Below, in pieces: positions 45,123 through 57,400 of a stretch of DNA of 64,000 nucleotides (position 1 is its first letter; each line of letters opens with the position of its first letter). A program made the translations under genes and the position numbers. The stretch covers positions 194,738,827 through 194,802,826 of the forward strand of contig NC_039362.1 in NCBI RefSeq assembly GCF_003573695.1, in the 5' to 3' direction. Below the pieces are notes generated by a model. It saw only the letters and a list, made by a program, of their open reading frames with translations, had not been told where the DNA came from and did not search any database. Origin of the DNA: Papaver somniferum. Its lineage: Eukaryota; Streptophyta; Magnoliopsida; Ranunculales; Papaveraceae.

Positions 45123-47477
45123 TGTTAGAGCATTGCTCGGTCGAACTCGCATGTGTTGCTATCTCAAGCATGTTTGTCAATGTTAGTGATCAAAATTATA
45201 AGTCTTGATTTCTAGTCTACTATACCTAAGTCTTGGACTAGGATAGAAAGTGTAGTCGAGCTCAAGAACTCCATGGAAATCATCATACAAGACGAAGGAC
45301 TACTCAAGGAACTGGTGGATCTTCATCGACTAAAAGGTATGTGGATACTTGAACTTATCTGTCACTCAAAAGTCTATCTACTCTATCTCCTATTCTGAGA
45401 CAAAAGTCGTTTTGCTATATAGACTTTGATTATACACATTTGCTATTTAGAGCCGAGTATATCTCGCCTATCTATTTCTCGAAATATGTGTTGGTAAGCT
45501 TTTACTTTGGCCAAGTTCATCTTTACCTAGTGACAAAAGTCATGTTATGTTTTAATCACTTTGAAAATTGCTTTGACGAAAAATGGTTTGTGAATAACAA
45601 CTATATAACGTCCTCTAATATTGTTTCAATGATTGAAATGAGAGTTTAGATTATATAACCAATGATGGATATAAGCATTGTGTGGAAACACATATATGTA
45701 TAAGTCCTTTGTTTCTTGAACCGAAGTTTGCGAACTTTGTTGATCAAGAGAACCAGAATAGTGGCGTGAGCTAAGTCCGCGAACCCAGTCCGCGAACTGG
45801 GGGAAGTTCTCTACCCGAGAATATCTGCTGGAGTTTGTGAACTCCTTCCGGGAGCTCAAGTCCGCGAACTAAGTTTGCGAACTTGAGGTGGTTATATCTA
45901 ATGACAATTGTTTGTGAACTTATTCATATTAACTAAGGAATGCTAAATGCAAACCGTGGCTATATAGTTCATGAACCGATTCGAGTGAAACAAATCGTTT
46001 TTGCTTCGATTGTGTCTTGTGTAGTTACATAAGATTTCCTTGCAATTGAACAACTCTCTAGCTAGTTCATTTGAGTCATTTGAACTAGTTATAGTGAAGA
46101 AGAACATGGTTGATATGAAAGTGCTCATATGGCTAACCATTTGGTTAACTATTGTTGAACCAACAAATATTCATGTTTGGGTACGGTTACATAAACCCAA
46201 AATAGTACATTTCATTTGTGTGTAACAAGCTATGTTTTTGATCTAACGGTTAAAAGATGTTAGCTTGAATCTAATCAGGTTTTCATCTAACGGTGAATAT
46301 TGAATGCTTTGTTACAAAGCTAACATTGATTGCAAACCCTGATTTGAAAGACTATATAAGGGAGAACTCTAGAAACTGGGAAACCTAATCCCCACACCTT
46401 CCTTGTGATACTAGTTGTATTAGCAAGAGTCGATTCTCCTTTAACCTTAGATTTTCTTCTTAAACCAGGTTAACGACTTAAAGACTTCATTGGGATTGTG
46501 AAGCCAGACCGATACTACTTTCTCGTAGTTGTGTGATCTAATCTTGCTGATTCTATCGTGTTGAGTACAATCGTAACGATTGGCTTGAGATATTTATCTC
46601 CGATAGGAAAGATAGAAAAGTAGTCACAAACATCTTCGTTTGTGATTCCACAATATCTTCTTTCGCCGCGTCGATTAAGATTATTGTGAGGTGATTGATA
46701 ATACTAGGATGTTCTTCGGGAATATAAGTCCGGGTTATCAATTAGTTCATGTTCACCTTGATTTATCAAAAGACGGAACAAAACTTGTAGGTTTATCCGT
46801 GGGAGATAGATGTATCTATTCTGTAGACTTTTCTGTGTGATACCGATTTGTTTATTAAAGTCTTCGACTTTGGGTCGTAGCAACTCTTAGTTGTGGGTGA
46901 GATCAGCTAAGGGAATCAAGTGCGTAGTATTCTGGTGGAATCATATATGTAAGGAGCGCAACTGCACCTTGAATCAGTGTGAGATTGATTGGGGTTCAAC
47001 TACAGTCCAGACCGAAGTTAGTTTGTAGTAGGCTAATGTCTGTAGCGGATTAATACAATGTGGTTTTCAATCTGGACTAGGTCCCTGGGTTTTTCTGCAT
47101 TTGCGGTTTCCTCGTTAACAAAATTTTGGTGTCTGTGTTATTTCTATTCCGCATTATATTTTGTTATATAATTGAAATATCACAGGTTGTGCGTTTGAAT
47201 CAATCAATTGGAAATCCGACCTTTGGTTGTTGATTGAAATTGATTGATCCTTGAACATTGGTCTTTGGTACCGTTCAAGTGATTTCTCTTATATTCAATT
47301 AGACTCGTAGATTTCTATATGCTTGAGTAAGAATTGAATCAAGAAAGAGAGATATAACTCTTTGATATACTTTATTTAGATTGAGGCTTATTGATTCTCT
47401 TGAAAGTATATTGGATTTTGTCCATACAGATTGCTAAGCGAAATATTGGGTGTGGTTGTTGTACCCCCGCTTTTTCA
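45123..47477 (+). repeat. 3' LTR of the SIRE-like element (2355 bp)
   Basis: Starts TGTTAGAGCATTGCTCGG directly after the purine tract and ends CCCCGCTTTTTCA. It contains a TATA box ACTATATAAGGGAG at 46351, a likely promoter. The segment near 45720-45890 repeats phrases such as GTCCGCGAAC and GTTTGCGAAC. Confidence 0.92.
46351..46364 (+). promoter_or_regulatory. LTR TATA box
   Basis: ACTATATAAGGGAG lies about 1230 bases into the LTR. The same box is conserved in the second LTR copy near 50363. It is the probable start of LTR-driven transcription. Confidence 0.65.
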
Positions 47478-50400
47478 TTGCTATCTCATGCATGTTTGTA
47501 AATGTTAGTGATCAAAACTATAAGTCTTGATTTCTAGTATACTAGTATAGCTATGTCTCGGACTAAGATAGAAAGTGTAGTTGAGATCAAAAACTCCATG
47601 GCAATCATCATATAAGACGAAGGACTACTCAAGGAACTGGTGGAACTTCATCGACAAAAATATATGTGGAGACTTGAACTTATCTATCACTCAAAAGTCT
47701 ATCTACTCTATCTCCTATTTTGAGACAAAAGTCGTTTTGCTATATAGACTTTGATTATACACATTTGCTATTTCGAGTCGAGTTTATCTCGCCTATCTAT
47801 TTCTCGAAATATGTGTTGGTAAGCTTTTTCTTTGGCCAAGTTCATCTTTACCTAGTGACGAAAGTCATGATATGTTTCAATCACTTTGAAAATTGCTTAC
47901 TTTGACGAAAAATAGTTTGTGAATAACAACTATATAATAACGTCCTCTAAGAATGTTTCAATTAGGGATGTCAACGGGTCCGGTTCCTCCAGGGTATCAT
48001 ACTACCCGGAACCGGACCCTATTATTTTTTCCGGTTCCGGGTCCCCACGGTTCCGGGTCCGGTTCCTAAATTAGTTGGCCCAGAACCGGACCCTATTAAA
48101 CAGCCGGGTACCCACCGGTTCCGGGTATTAAACGGGTACTTCAAGTTCAGTTCTATTACACATCAGGTCATAGAAATGTAAGTGGTTTACGAAATCAAGT
48201 TCAATAAATTGCTGCAATGCATAATTAATCGCAGTTTCATTCGAACACAGACCAACACATACCACTTCAGTTGCTGCATCTCATTCTGTATCTCTAACAT
48301 CATTACAACTGCAGCTGCAACACCATGGCCAGCTTCAATTCATGACAGCATCTTCTTCTAGATGTGAATAGCTTCAAACCCTCTCAGACCACCACAGCTG
48401 GCGTTCAACTTAGAAACCCTGATTCCATTTCATGAACACCACCATCAACAGCTGAATCAAAACTTAATCTCAGCATCGAGAAAAACCCCAAAACTGACAA
48501 ACCCTAACTCTTCAATTTCAATTTCAATTTCAACTTCTCTTCACTGTGTGCTCTCTAGATCTGTGGACTCTTCCAATTATTCTTTAAATTCCTCCATCTA
48601 TCAACACAATCATAGAAGTAACGAGTTCTTCTTAATCTCCACCTTCAATCTTCACCAGATTTACAACATCATATGTTTCTCGACTGAAGCTTATTCTACA
48701 AATCCAACCCAACACAGATCGATTTGTTAACTCGTCATAACTCTCGATTCCCTCTCTCAAATCAACAGCCGCAGTCTCCATTTCTTTCTCTGAATTTCTA
48801 AACCTTCCTCAGACAGCAGCCGCCATGACTTGCCTCGCCTCTCTGAAATTTAGGTGGAGTGAAATGAAGAGGTAAAAATTGTAGAACCACCTCCATCTAT
48901 CCTCAAATACCCACACTTGAAAACAGATCAAATACAACAGCATCACCATCGTTATCAAGATCTAGCCACTAATTAAAAAGAACTGCCGATTGAGTATGAA
49001 TAAAAGTTATTTAATCAGTAAGCAGATAATCATCGACAACTTCAAAATCTAAACAAAGGAATTTTAAACAAACAAATTTTATTATTTTCAGTCAATCCTC
49101 TAATTGATAAAGAGATTCGAGATATACGTTTGACAAAAATTTTTTTTGCAGTTTACATTTACAACTTACGAAATTAACAACTTTGAATTTTAACTTTTAG
49201 CTACAACCCATCATTAAACGTTACTAAGATATCAGATCTGAAACAGTGTCTCCTCATTATAACACATGAAAAGATGAAAATTTCATCAGGACAAGAAATT
49301 ATTACATAGATGGAGAGAATGAAAGGCCAATTTTGAGCGGAGCTTGGAACGGAGGGTGAAAGCAGAAGAGTCAGATGCGGAAATTTTAGGTTATGTTTGT
49401 CTATAATTGTTAACGACGTATATATATAACCCTTCACATGACCGAATTAACCCAGAAAAACAAATACTTACAATACCCGACTACCCGCCGGGTAGGAACC
49501 GTATGGAACCATTTATTAACGGGTCCGTTCGGGTAATTACCCGTCGGGTCCTAACTTGTTAATGGGTCCTATTTTAGGACCCGAAACCGGACCCTATTCT
49601 CCCGGATCCGGTTCCGGTTGCGGGTAATGGGTATCCATTGACAGCCCTAGTTTCAATGATTGAAAGAGAGTTTAGACTATATACCTAATGATGGATATAA
49701 ACATTGTGTGGAAACACATATATGTATAAGTCCTTTTTCCTTGAACCGAAGTTTGCGAACTTTGTTGACCAAGAGTCGTGAACTCAGTCCGCGAACCCAG
49801 TCCGCGAACTGGCGGAAGTTCTCGACCCGAGAAAATCTGCTGGAGTTTGAGAACTCCTTCCGGGAACTTAAGTCCTCGAACTAAGTTTGCGAACTTAATT
49901 TGGTTATATCTAAAGACGATGGTTTGTGAACTTATTTATATTGACTAAGGAATGCAAAATGCAAATCGTGGCTATAAAGTTCATGAACCGATTTGAGTGA
50001 ATTAAACCGTTTTTGCTTCGATTGTGTCTTGTGTAGTTACATAAGATTTCCTTGCAATTGAACAACTCTATAACTAGTTCGTTTGAGTCATTTGAACTAG
50101 TTATGGTGAAGAAGAATATGGCTGATATGAAAGTGCTCATATGGCTAACCATTTGGTTAACTATTGTTCAACCAACAAATGTACATGTTTGGGTACAATT
50201 ACACAAACCTAAAATCGTGCATTTCGTTTGTGTGTAACAAGCTAAGTTTTCGATCCAACAGTTGAAAGATATTAGCTTTAATCTAATCAGGTTTTTATCA
50301 GACGGTGAATATTAAAGGCTTTGTTAGCAAGCTAACATTGATTGCAAACCCTGATTTGAAAGACTATATAAGGGAGAACTCTAGCAACTCGGAAACCTAA

Positions 50401-51401
50401 TCCCCACACCTTCCTTGTGATACTTGTTATATTAGCTAGAGTCGATTCTACTTTAACCTTAGGTTTCTTCTTAAAAACCAAGTTAACGACTTAAAGACTT
50501 CATTGGGATTGTGAAGCCAGACCGATACTACTTTCTCGTAGTTGTGTGGTCTGATCTTGCTGATTCTATCGTTTTGAGTACAATCGTAACGATTGGCTTG
50601 AGATTTATATCTCCAATAGGCAAGATAGAAAAGTAGTCACAAACATCTTCGTCTCATCGTTTGTGATTCCACAATATCTTCTTTCGCCGCGTCGATTAAG
50701 ATTACTGTGAGGTGATGGATAATACCAGGTTGTACTTCGGGAATATAAGTCCAGTTTATCAATTGGTTCCTGTTCACCTTGATTTATCAAAAGACGGAAC
50801 AAAACTCGTAGGTATTTCTGTGGGAGACAAATTTATCTATTCTTGTAAACTTTTCTCTGTGATACAGATTTGTTTAAGGAGCGCAACTGTACCTTGAATC
50901 AGTGTGAGATTGATTGGGGTTCAACTACAGTCCAGACCGAAGTTAGTTTGTAGTAGGCTAGTGTCTGTAGCGGCTTAATACAATGTGGTTTTCAATCTGG
51001 ACTAGGTACCGGGATTCTTCTGCATTTTCGGTTTCCTCGTTAACAAAATTATGGTGTCCGTGTTATTTCTATTTCGCATTATATTTGGTTATATAATTGA
51101 AATATCACAGGTTGTGCGTTTGAATCAATCAATTGGAAATCCGACCTTTGGTTGTTGGTTGAAATTGATTGATCCTTGAACATTGGTCTTTGGTACCGTT
51201 CAAGTGATTTCTCTTGTATTCAATTAGACTCGCAGATTTCTATTTGCTTGAGAAATAATTGAATCAAGAAAGAGAGATATAACTATTTGATATACTTTAT
51301 TAAGATTGAGTCTAGTTGATTCTCTTGAAAGTATATTGGAGTTTGTCCATACAGATTGCTAAACGAAATATTGTATGAGGTTGTTGTACCCCGCTTTTTC
51401 A
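47478..51401 (+). repeat. Second LTR copy joined head to tail, split by a hAT element
   Basis: Directly after the 3' LTR, sequence restarts at LTR position 34 (TTGCTATCTCATGCATG matches 45156) and runs to the same end (CCGCTTTTTCA at 51401). The first 33 LTR bases are missing and no primer site lies at the junction. About 100 bases present in the other LTRs near 46855-46955 are deleted around 50875. A 1687-bp hAT insertion lies at 47963-49649. Its right end abuts the truncated gypsy element. Confidence 0.9.
47963..49649. mobile_element. Non-autonomous hAT element (1687 bp)
   Basis: Terminal repeats are TAGGGATGTCAACGGGTCC (left) and, inverted, TAGGGCTGTCAATGGATACC (right). An 8-bp target duplication GTTTCAAT lies at 47955-47962 and 49650-49657. 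Subterminal regions are dense in GGTTCCGGGTCC / GGACCCGGAACC units. No transposase domain is seen in the interior. Confidence 0.96.
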
Positions 51402-51429
51402 GCTTCCACACCGTATGTAAGACAAAATG

Positions 51430-54000
51430 GAGATATCCCACTAGCTTCGCGCCTTGTTGTATTGTTCCCCATAAAGTATTGTGAAGCTGCCCGCACCATC
51501 CTTTGTGATGCCCGTCGAGTTTCTTTTTTTATATATCAGCTAGGGTTTTGTTCGTTACCTCAGCTTGGCCATTTCTCAGGGAATAGAGCGGAGTTGACTT
51601 CCCTCTTTGAATTTTGAATGTGTTAAGCACCATGGTAATATCCTGTCCTTCAAATTGCTTTCCATTATCTGACACCAATTGCACGGGGATTCCGAATCTG
51701 CATATGATCTGCTCGAATATGAAAGAAAAGACATCCTTATCTCCGATATGTTAGGTTGCCCTTTGCTTCGGACCACTTCGTGAAATAGTATGTCGCCACA
51801 ATTAAGAATCTTTGTTGTCTGCTTCCTGGTACGAGTGGCCCTACTATGTATAATCCCCATTTGGCGAAAGGCCAAACACTTAGCACTGAGTTGAGGGTTC
51901 TTCCTGGTGCATGGATATGTTTTTCGTATCTTTGACATTCTTCGCATTTTGCGGCGACATCCTTTGCATCTTCATGCATGTAAGGACAATAATAGCCTTG
52001 CCCTAGGGTTTTGAATGCCAAAGACCTGGTTCCACCATGATTCCCAACATCCCCGTAGTGTATGGCCTTCATGATTTCAATACGTTCTTCAGGCGACAAA
52101 TATCTCAGGAGTGGCCCGAGAAAGGATCTTCTGTATAATACTCCATCGCGCAACTCATAATTTGTGGCTTTGCTTCTGAGTTTATGTGCCTCTAGCCTGT
52201 CACGTGGGACTTCTCCATTTCGCAAGAATTTGTGAATTCGGGTTCGCCAGTCTGTTTTCTCAATATCCTTTTCTTCATTAGAATTATTAATGTCTATCAC
52301 CTCCACCGCACGTCTTTCCGTATCAATCGATGGTTGCATTAGGCTTTCAATGCGAATGAATCGCGTTTCAGGATTTAGCATCATTGATGTAACAAACGCG
52401 AGAGCATTAGCATGGCGATCGTCCTTACGACATATGTTCCTCTAGATAATTTTTGGAATGTTATCTGAATATTATTTAGCTAATTGTGAATATATTTGCA
52501 ACACGAGATCGTTCGCTTTATATCGCACATCCATCTGGCGAACAACTAGTTGCGAATCGCTGGTGAGCCTGATGTCTTCCAGCCCCATATCTACTGCCAG
52601 TCTTAATCCATGTATTACTGCTTCGTATTCAACTTCGTTGTTTGCGGTTTGATATTATAATCTGAATCATTAGACTATCCTCTCTCCTGGGGGAGAAGTG
52701 AAAACGATCCCTATTCCATTCCTTTGACTATCTACAGATCCATCTACAAAGATTTCCCATCTCATCGGGTTTTCTTCTTTCAGCAAGTCTGTTGGGTCCG
52801 CAAGATCTTCGTCAATATCTATCATTTCGCTTGTGGTATCATCGTCTTCTAATGGGAAGTCTGGGATGAAGTCGGCAATAATTTGAGATTTTGGTGAAGA
52901 CAAGACTTCATAGCTGATCTCGAATTGTTCAATCTGTGCGTTCCATCTTTCTATTCTTCCAACTCTCTTAGAAGATTTTAATACATATTCAATGGGTGTT
53001 TTAGTCAACACTTTTATTTTATGTGCATGAAAATAGATGAGAAGCTTCTGATTCGCGTAGACTAGTATTAAGATCAGTTTTTCTATCTTGGTGTAATTAC
53101 GTTCTGCGGAGTTGAAGGTTTTGCTGATGAAATAAATTGGCCTCTCCACTCCTTGATCTGAGCGTAATAACACGACACTGAGAGCATATGGTGTTGTGGC
53201 AAGGTATATCAGCAACCTTTCATTTGGTTCTAGTTTTTGCAACATTGACAAGTTCGCCAGGTAGTCCTTTATGCTTTGGAGGGTAGCTTTGCATTCTTGT
53301 GTCCATGCAAACTTACTTTCTTTCTTCAAGATATTGAAATTTTTTTTACACTTGTCGGATGAGCGCGATATGAACCTTCCCAGGGATGCGGTCAGGCCAT
53401 TCAATTTTTGCACGTCTTATAGTAGCTGGCGAAGGCATTTCAAGAATGGCTTGTACTTTGACGGGATCAACCCAAATTCCTTCCTTAGATATGATGTAGC
53501 CTAAAAATTTCCCGGACGTGATCCCCAAAAATGCACTTCGCGGGATCAACCCAAATTCCTTTCCCATTTGTTCGAATATTTTTTTCAGATGCTTCGCGTG
53601 ATCAACTGACTTTTTACTTTTGAGTAACACATAGACCGCCAAAGTGGTTGGTATCCAAGGTTTGAATACCTTTTCTACCATCCTCTGATAGGTTGCTCTT
53701 GCATTTCTTAACACGAAGGGCATCTCGTGTAGCAGTGTAGGTCTCTTGGTGCAAAAAATGTTGTGTTTTCTTGATCCTCCTCTGCCAAAGGTATCGGTTG
53801 TATCCCGAGTAGCCGTACACCAACGATATCCTTTCGCATCATGTAACTGACTCGACTGTCTAGGGGATATCTGGTAGTGGGTAACTATCTTTTGGGCAGG
53901 ATTTATTTAAATCGGTAAAATCAATACAAATTTGAATCTTCTTATTCTTCTTGGGGACTACTACCATATTCACAACCATTCTGCATATTTCGCGGGTCTT
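51430..54000 (-). pseudogene. pol remnant of minus-strand Tat element
   Basis: RT piece (53723-53346) has MPFVLRNARATYQRMVEKVF and FLGYIISKEGIWV. The YxDD box region reads AVYVLLKSKKS, so the catalytic Asp pair is lost. The first RNase H is readable (GRFISRSSDKCKK, PYALSVVLLRSDQGVERPIY, FNSAERNYTKIEK). The second RNase H begins WEIFVDGSVDSQRNGIG and breaks at a stop near 52670, with DSQLVVRQM-like codons around 52570-52520. The integrase (52384-51737) has the zinc module (HYGDVGNHGG, CEEC), but the core reads WGLYIVG and VATYYFTKW, where Asp is expected in both places. Inactive on several counts. Confidence 0.88.
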
Positions 54001-54646
54001 ATTATCCCCGATTCAATCATTTTCAATAATTATGCTTCAATTTGCTCGTGGTATATCGATGTTATCTTTGTATCCTTTGTCTAACTGGTTTTGCTGTTGG
54101 ACTAATGGCTAGTCTGTGGCAGGCAAGAGAGGGACGTATGCCTGGCATGTCGCCCATACTCCATGGGAAGACATCATGATAATCTTTCAACAGTTGAATG
54201 AGATTCCTTTCTTCTTCTTCTCCCATTGTGGTCCCTATTCTTATGATTTTTGGTTCAATTTTCGTCCCCAGGTTGATATCTTTCGTGGGCTCTTCAGCAA
54301 CGAAATTCAGTATGGGTTCTCCGTGTGGTGTTAGCTCTTTTAGTTGGATTATGGTTCTCCTTCTTTTTCAGAGATTTCGCTTGGGATTCCGTTTCCTTCA
54401 GTTGCCTTCACCATGTAGATGTAATTCCTTTTCCCTTTTTATCTCCTTCGTCTTCTTCTCATTATCCTTCTTCCTTTGTTTTCGTCCTTCCTGATGTCGT
54501 ATGTTGAGATCTCGGTATTTCTTCGCCTGTACGATATCTCTTTTAATTTCTCTTATGACATTTGGAGTAGGAAAGCGAATACACTGGTGGAAATTAGATA
54601 TACTATCCCTCTAATTCTGTGTATCCAGGGCCTCCCCATGATTGCG

Positions 54647-55731
54647 TTATACGGGGTATCCACGTCCACGACACTGAATGTTACTGTTGTTTCCAGCGAG
54701 TTTACGAGTATCTTCACAGTAATTTCGCCCTTTGGTTTTATTCGCTATCCCATTGAATCCAAAGATGTCATACTCTGCTGGGGAGAGATTCGAATCACAA
54801 TAACCCAATGCTTTAAATGTGTGGTAGAACAATGTGTCTGCTGAGCTGCCACTGTCTACTAAGATTCTGTTGACTGCTAGAGGGGGTATCGCACTATCTT
54901 CATCTATGCGATCTGATTCCATTATCACATTTATGACCAGGTTTTCTTCATGTGGTCTTCCATTATCAGGGACGTCTCCAGCGCTGAACACAATGGGTTG
55001 CTTTTTCCAATCTTCTAGGGGGATAATTTTATCTTCGTGATATATTTCTTTTCCCTTGAAGTCGCGCTTGTAGACTCGCCTAAGCACTTTGTCGTGAAAT
55101 TCTTTGACGTCTTCAGCGATTAATAAAATAGCATTACATTGCTGATGTTATGTGTCTCTTCTTGCATATACTTGATTTCGCCCTTCATGTTGAGTTGTTC
55201 TTCTCCAGTTTTCGCCCTGGTGATTACCTCCCGATGCTTGCCTCATTCTTAGACGTCTTCTCTCTTCCTCACATCTTCGTGCATTATTCCGTATTTGTTC
55301 GTTTAATCGTGCTGCCCTTTGTCTTCTTTCAGCAATATCCTTTTCTCGGAGATACCTCCTATAACTTTCCCCATATTCTATCTCCAGTTCATACTCTCGC
55401 ACCTTTTTCTTTAGATTGGGTTTTCTATCCAGAGTCGCTCATGTTTGACTGCTAGCTTTACTCGTTCTGCAACTAACATTCTTTCCTTCTCCTCCATTGT
55501 GCGAGTTTTTCTTCGTATAGTGATGACTTCTTCCTGATCTTGGTTTCTGTAATTGGGTTGTTTTTTCTTTCCTTTGCCATCTGAAGTAGCACTTTGCTCT
55601 GTTCTTTCGTTATTTCTTTTCCTGATCCATTGCATGTTTCCTCCAGTAGATGCTTCTTTTGCTATTTTCTTTCCTTGTCTCATGTTGATGTTTTCTTCAT
55701 GTATTGTTTTTGAACGAGGTTTTCGTGACAC
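54647..55731 (-). pseudogene. gag and protease remnants of minus-strand Tat element
   Basis: 55731-55411 and 55402-55148 are Arg/Glu/Lys-rich gag-like coiled segments (RRYLREKDIAERRQRAARL; NNARRCEEERRRLRMRQ). No capsid core or zinc knuckle is evident, so the middle of gag seems deleted. 55087-54647 carries the retropepsin-like protease with NRILVDSGSSADTLFYHTF (DSG catalytic motif) and the usual preceding IPPLAV segment. Frames break at about 54720 and 55110. Confidence 0.8.
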
Positions 55732-55988
55732 AGTCTCTTCCTTCTCTTCTTTAGGGAAGGATATAGTTGATATTACTGCCAGGGGAATACTTCTTCAAAT
55801 AGATTCTTCCTTCAGAACTTTAAGGGTTTTGAGGAGAGGGTTTTTTAAGGATACTTCTTCATACAGGGCGAAGAAATAGTACATTGTCTATTGGGATTTC
55901 ATGGTGGAGGTGATGAGGGTAACATATGATGGTTTTCAACAAATTACTATCAGGTGAGGGTAAATCCTCCCTGTTTCTAGTGCCAAAA

Positions 55989-56605
55989 TGTAGGTGCGAA
56001 AAATCTCCCGACTACACCCGTTGTAATGATAATAACACAAAGCTTAAATCATGTAAACTCAACCCAAACATTAATGATATTATTCACCACTTTGACACTA
56101 ATATGATCTTCACAAACACTTTGTATTGAGAGTATGATCTTCTTACAAGAGATTCAAGGTGAGTTTGTATACAACAATGGAGAAATACCAGATGAAAACT
56201 AGGTTCTAGAGCTTATTTTCTCTCTTGATAATTTATCTCACTCAACTGAATTCTATCTCAACCTGCCTCTCTCTCTCTCCATATCATTTGAATCCTTATA
56301 TAAGCGAATATACAGGTAGAAGACAACCATATTCACGTGCAAGATCTCTGAGGATGAATTCTGTGTTAGTTTGTCTTACTCGCCAGGCTTATCAGGCTTT
56401 TGAGAGCTGTCCCTATCTGTTGCGCTGCTACTTTCTTCTTGGTGCTTCTTATGTAAAGAGATTCATCGCCTTGTCTTCATCTTGTAGCTTATTTTCGCGT
56501 TCCTTTTCTTCGGTCGCATGATTGTTCATCCTGATTATTGTCTCTTTGGTAATTTTGGTCAAAGCGAAGTTGTAGATTAGTCTTGTGAGATATTTCGCCC
56601 CTACA
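55989..56605 (-). repeat. 5' LTR of minus-strand Tat element (617 bp)
   Basis: On the minus strand it starts TGTAGGGGCGAAATATC (56605) and ends TTCGCACCTACA (55989), giving inverted ends TGTAGG...CCTACA. Next to it, at 55970-55987 on minus, TTTTGGCACTAGAAACAGG is a candidate primer site starting TGG. The tRNA species was not identified. The first bases resemble the LTR at 21380. Confidence 0.85.
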
Positions 56606-56897
56606 GAGTATGTTTTGTTTATCATCAACTGGAGTTCCTTCAGGACGTGCGTGATTAAAAATTTATCAAGTGTCTATCATGATTTAATCTGGGCTATTTT
56701 CTATACCGATTGTGTCATTAATGGTCACAGGCTAGGGGTTGACTTTTGGTTGACTTCCCCACCCCGGCCGGCCCTTTATATCTTCTCCTTTATTTTCTTT
56801 TTCTTCTTCTTGTGCGATACTATTCAGTGTATCCGTTTAGTAGAAGAAGAAAAGAGATCTATCCGTTTAGTAGAAGAAGAAAAGAGATCTAGTAGAT
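56606..56897 (+). promoter_or_regulatory. Upstream region of the LHP1-like gene, with a 30-bp tandem duplication
   Basis: A TATA-like CCCTTTATATC lies near 56772, about 125 bases before the ATG. ATCCGTTTAGTAGAAGAAGA begins two identical 30-base units (56831-56860 and 56861-56890) just before the start codon. The gypsy LTR inserted at 56605 lies only about 290 bases upstream of the start, so the original promoter may be cut or replaced. Confidence 0.45.
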
Positions 56898-57400
56898 ATG
56901 AAAAGAGGACTGGGGTCGCAAAAACCCAAACTTGCTCAAGGTTTCTACGAAATTGAAGATGTGAGAAAGAAAAGGGTTCGCAAGGTAATAATTATCTTTT
57001 TTTTTAAACCCTAATTTAATAATGTTTAACAAGTCCTGATGAATTTTCCTTAATTGATTAATTAGGGGCATACTGAATATCTGATAAAATGGCGTGATTG
57101 GCCCGAGAGATCAAATACATGGGAACCTGCTGAGAATGTACAAGAATATGTTGATGAATTTGAAGAAAGGTACTTTCCACACTTTCACTATCTCTTAAGA
57201 TCAGATTAACTGTTCGTGTTTGATTGTTTGTTTTTGGCATTTAAAGCTTACTTTTGAGAAAGCGAAAGAGGAAGCGGAAGGGTAGAGTTGCAAGTAAATC
57301 ATTTCATAGAGAGGGAAATAAGGGTAATGAGACGAATGAATTAGGTCATGAGGCACCTAGTGATGAGGATGTGGGTACAATTGCTACCCAGCAAACTAAT

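Larger units (their letters stand above)
36503..47477 (+). mobile_element. SIRE/Maximus-like Ty1/copia element, gag-pol lost, with nested CACTA 3
   Basis: The order on + is: a truncated 5' LTR (36503-37411, homologous to the 3' 900 bp of the LTR at 45123), a primer site TGGTATTAGGGC at 37414, an internal region with an extra ORF (38372-39398), CACTA 3, a tandem-repeat region with several purine tracts, the tract AAAGGGGGAGA at 45111-45121, and a 3' LTR at 45123-47477. Long LTRs (2355 bp) and multiple polypurine-like strings before the 3' LTR fit SIRE-type copia elements. No gag, protease, integrase or RT sequence remains. Confidence 0.8.
51402..56605 (-). mobile_element. Tat-lineage gypsy element, minus strand, 3' end missing
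   Basis: Minus-strand order: 5' LTR 56605-55989, primer region, gag pieces (about 55731-55150), aspartic protease (about 54900-54790), RT (about 53900-53400), first RNase H (53400-52980), second RNase H (52760-52450), integrase (52380-51430). At 51402 it is cut by the end of a copia LTR, so the integrase C-terminus and 3' LTR are absent. Many frame breaks show decay. Confidence 0.9.

Noticed and set aside
48548..48730. + strand 60-codon frame inside the hAT element
   Set aside because: No domain; Ser/Asn-rich, typical of chance frames in AT-rich DNA.
54198..55879. + strand Phe/Ser-rich frames over the minus-strand Tat gag and protease
   Set aside because: Mirror frames; the minus strand carries the DSG protease and Arg/Glu-rich gag segments.
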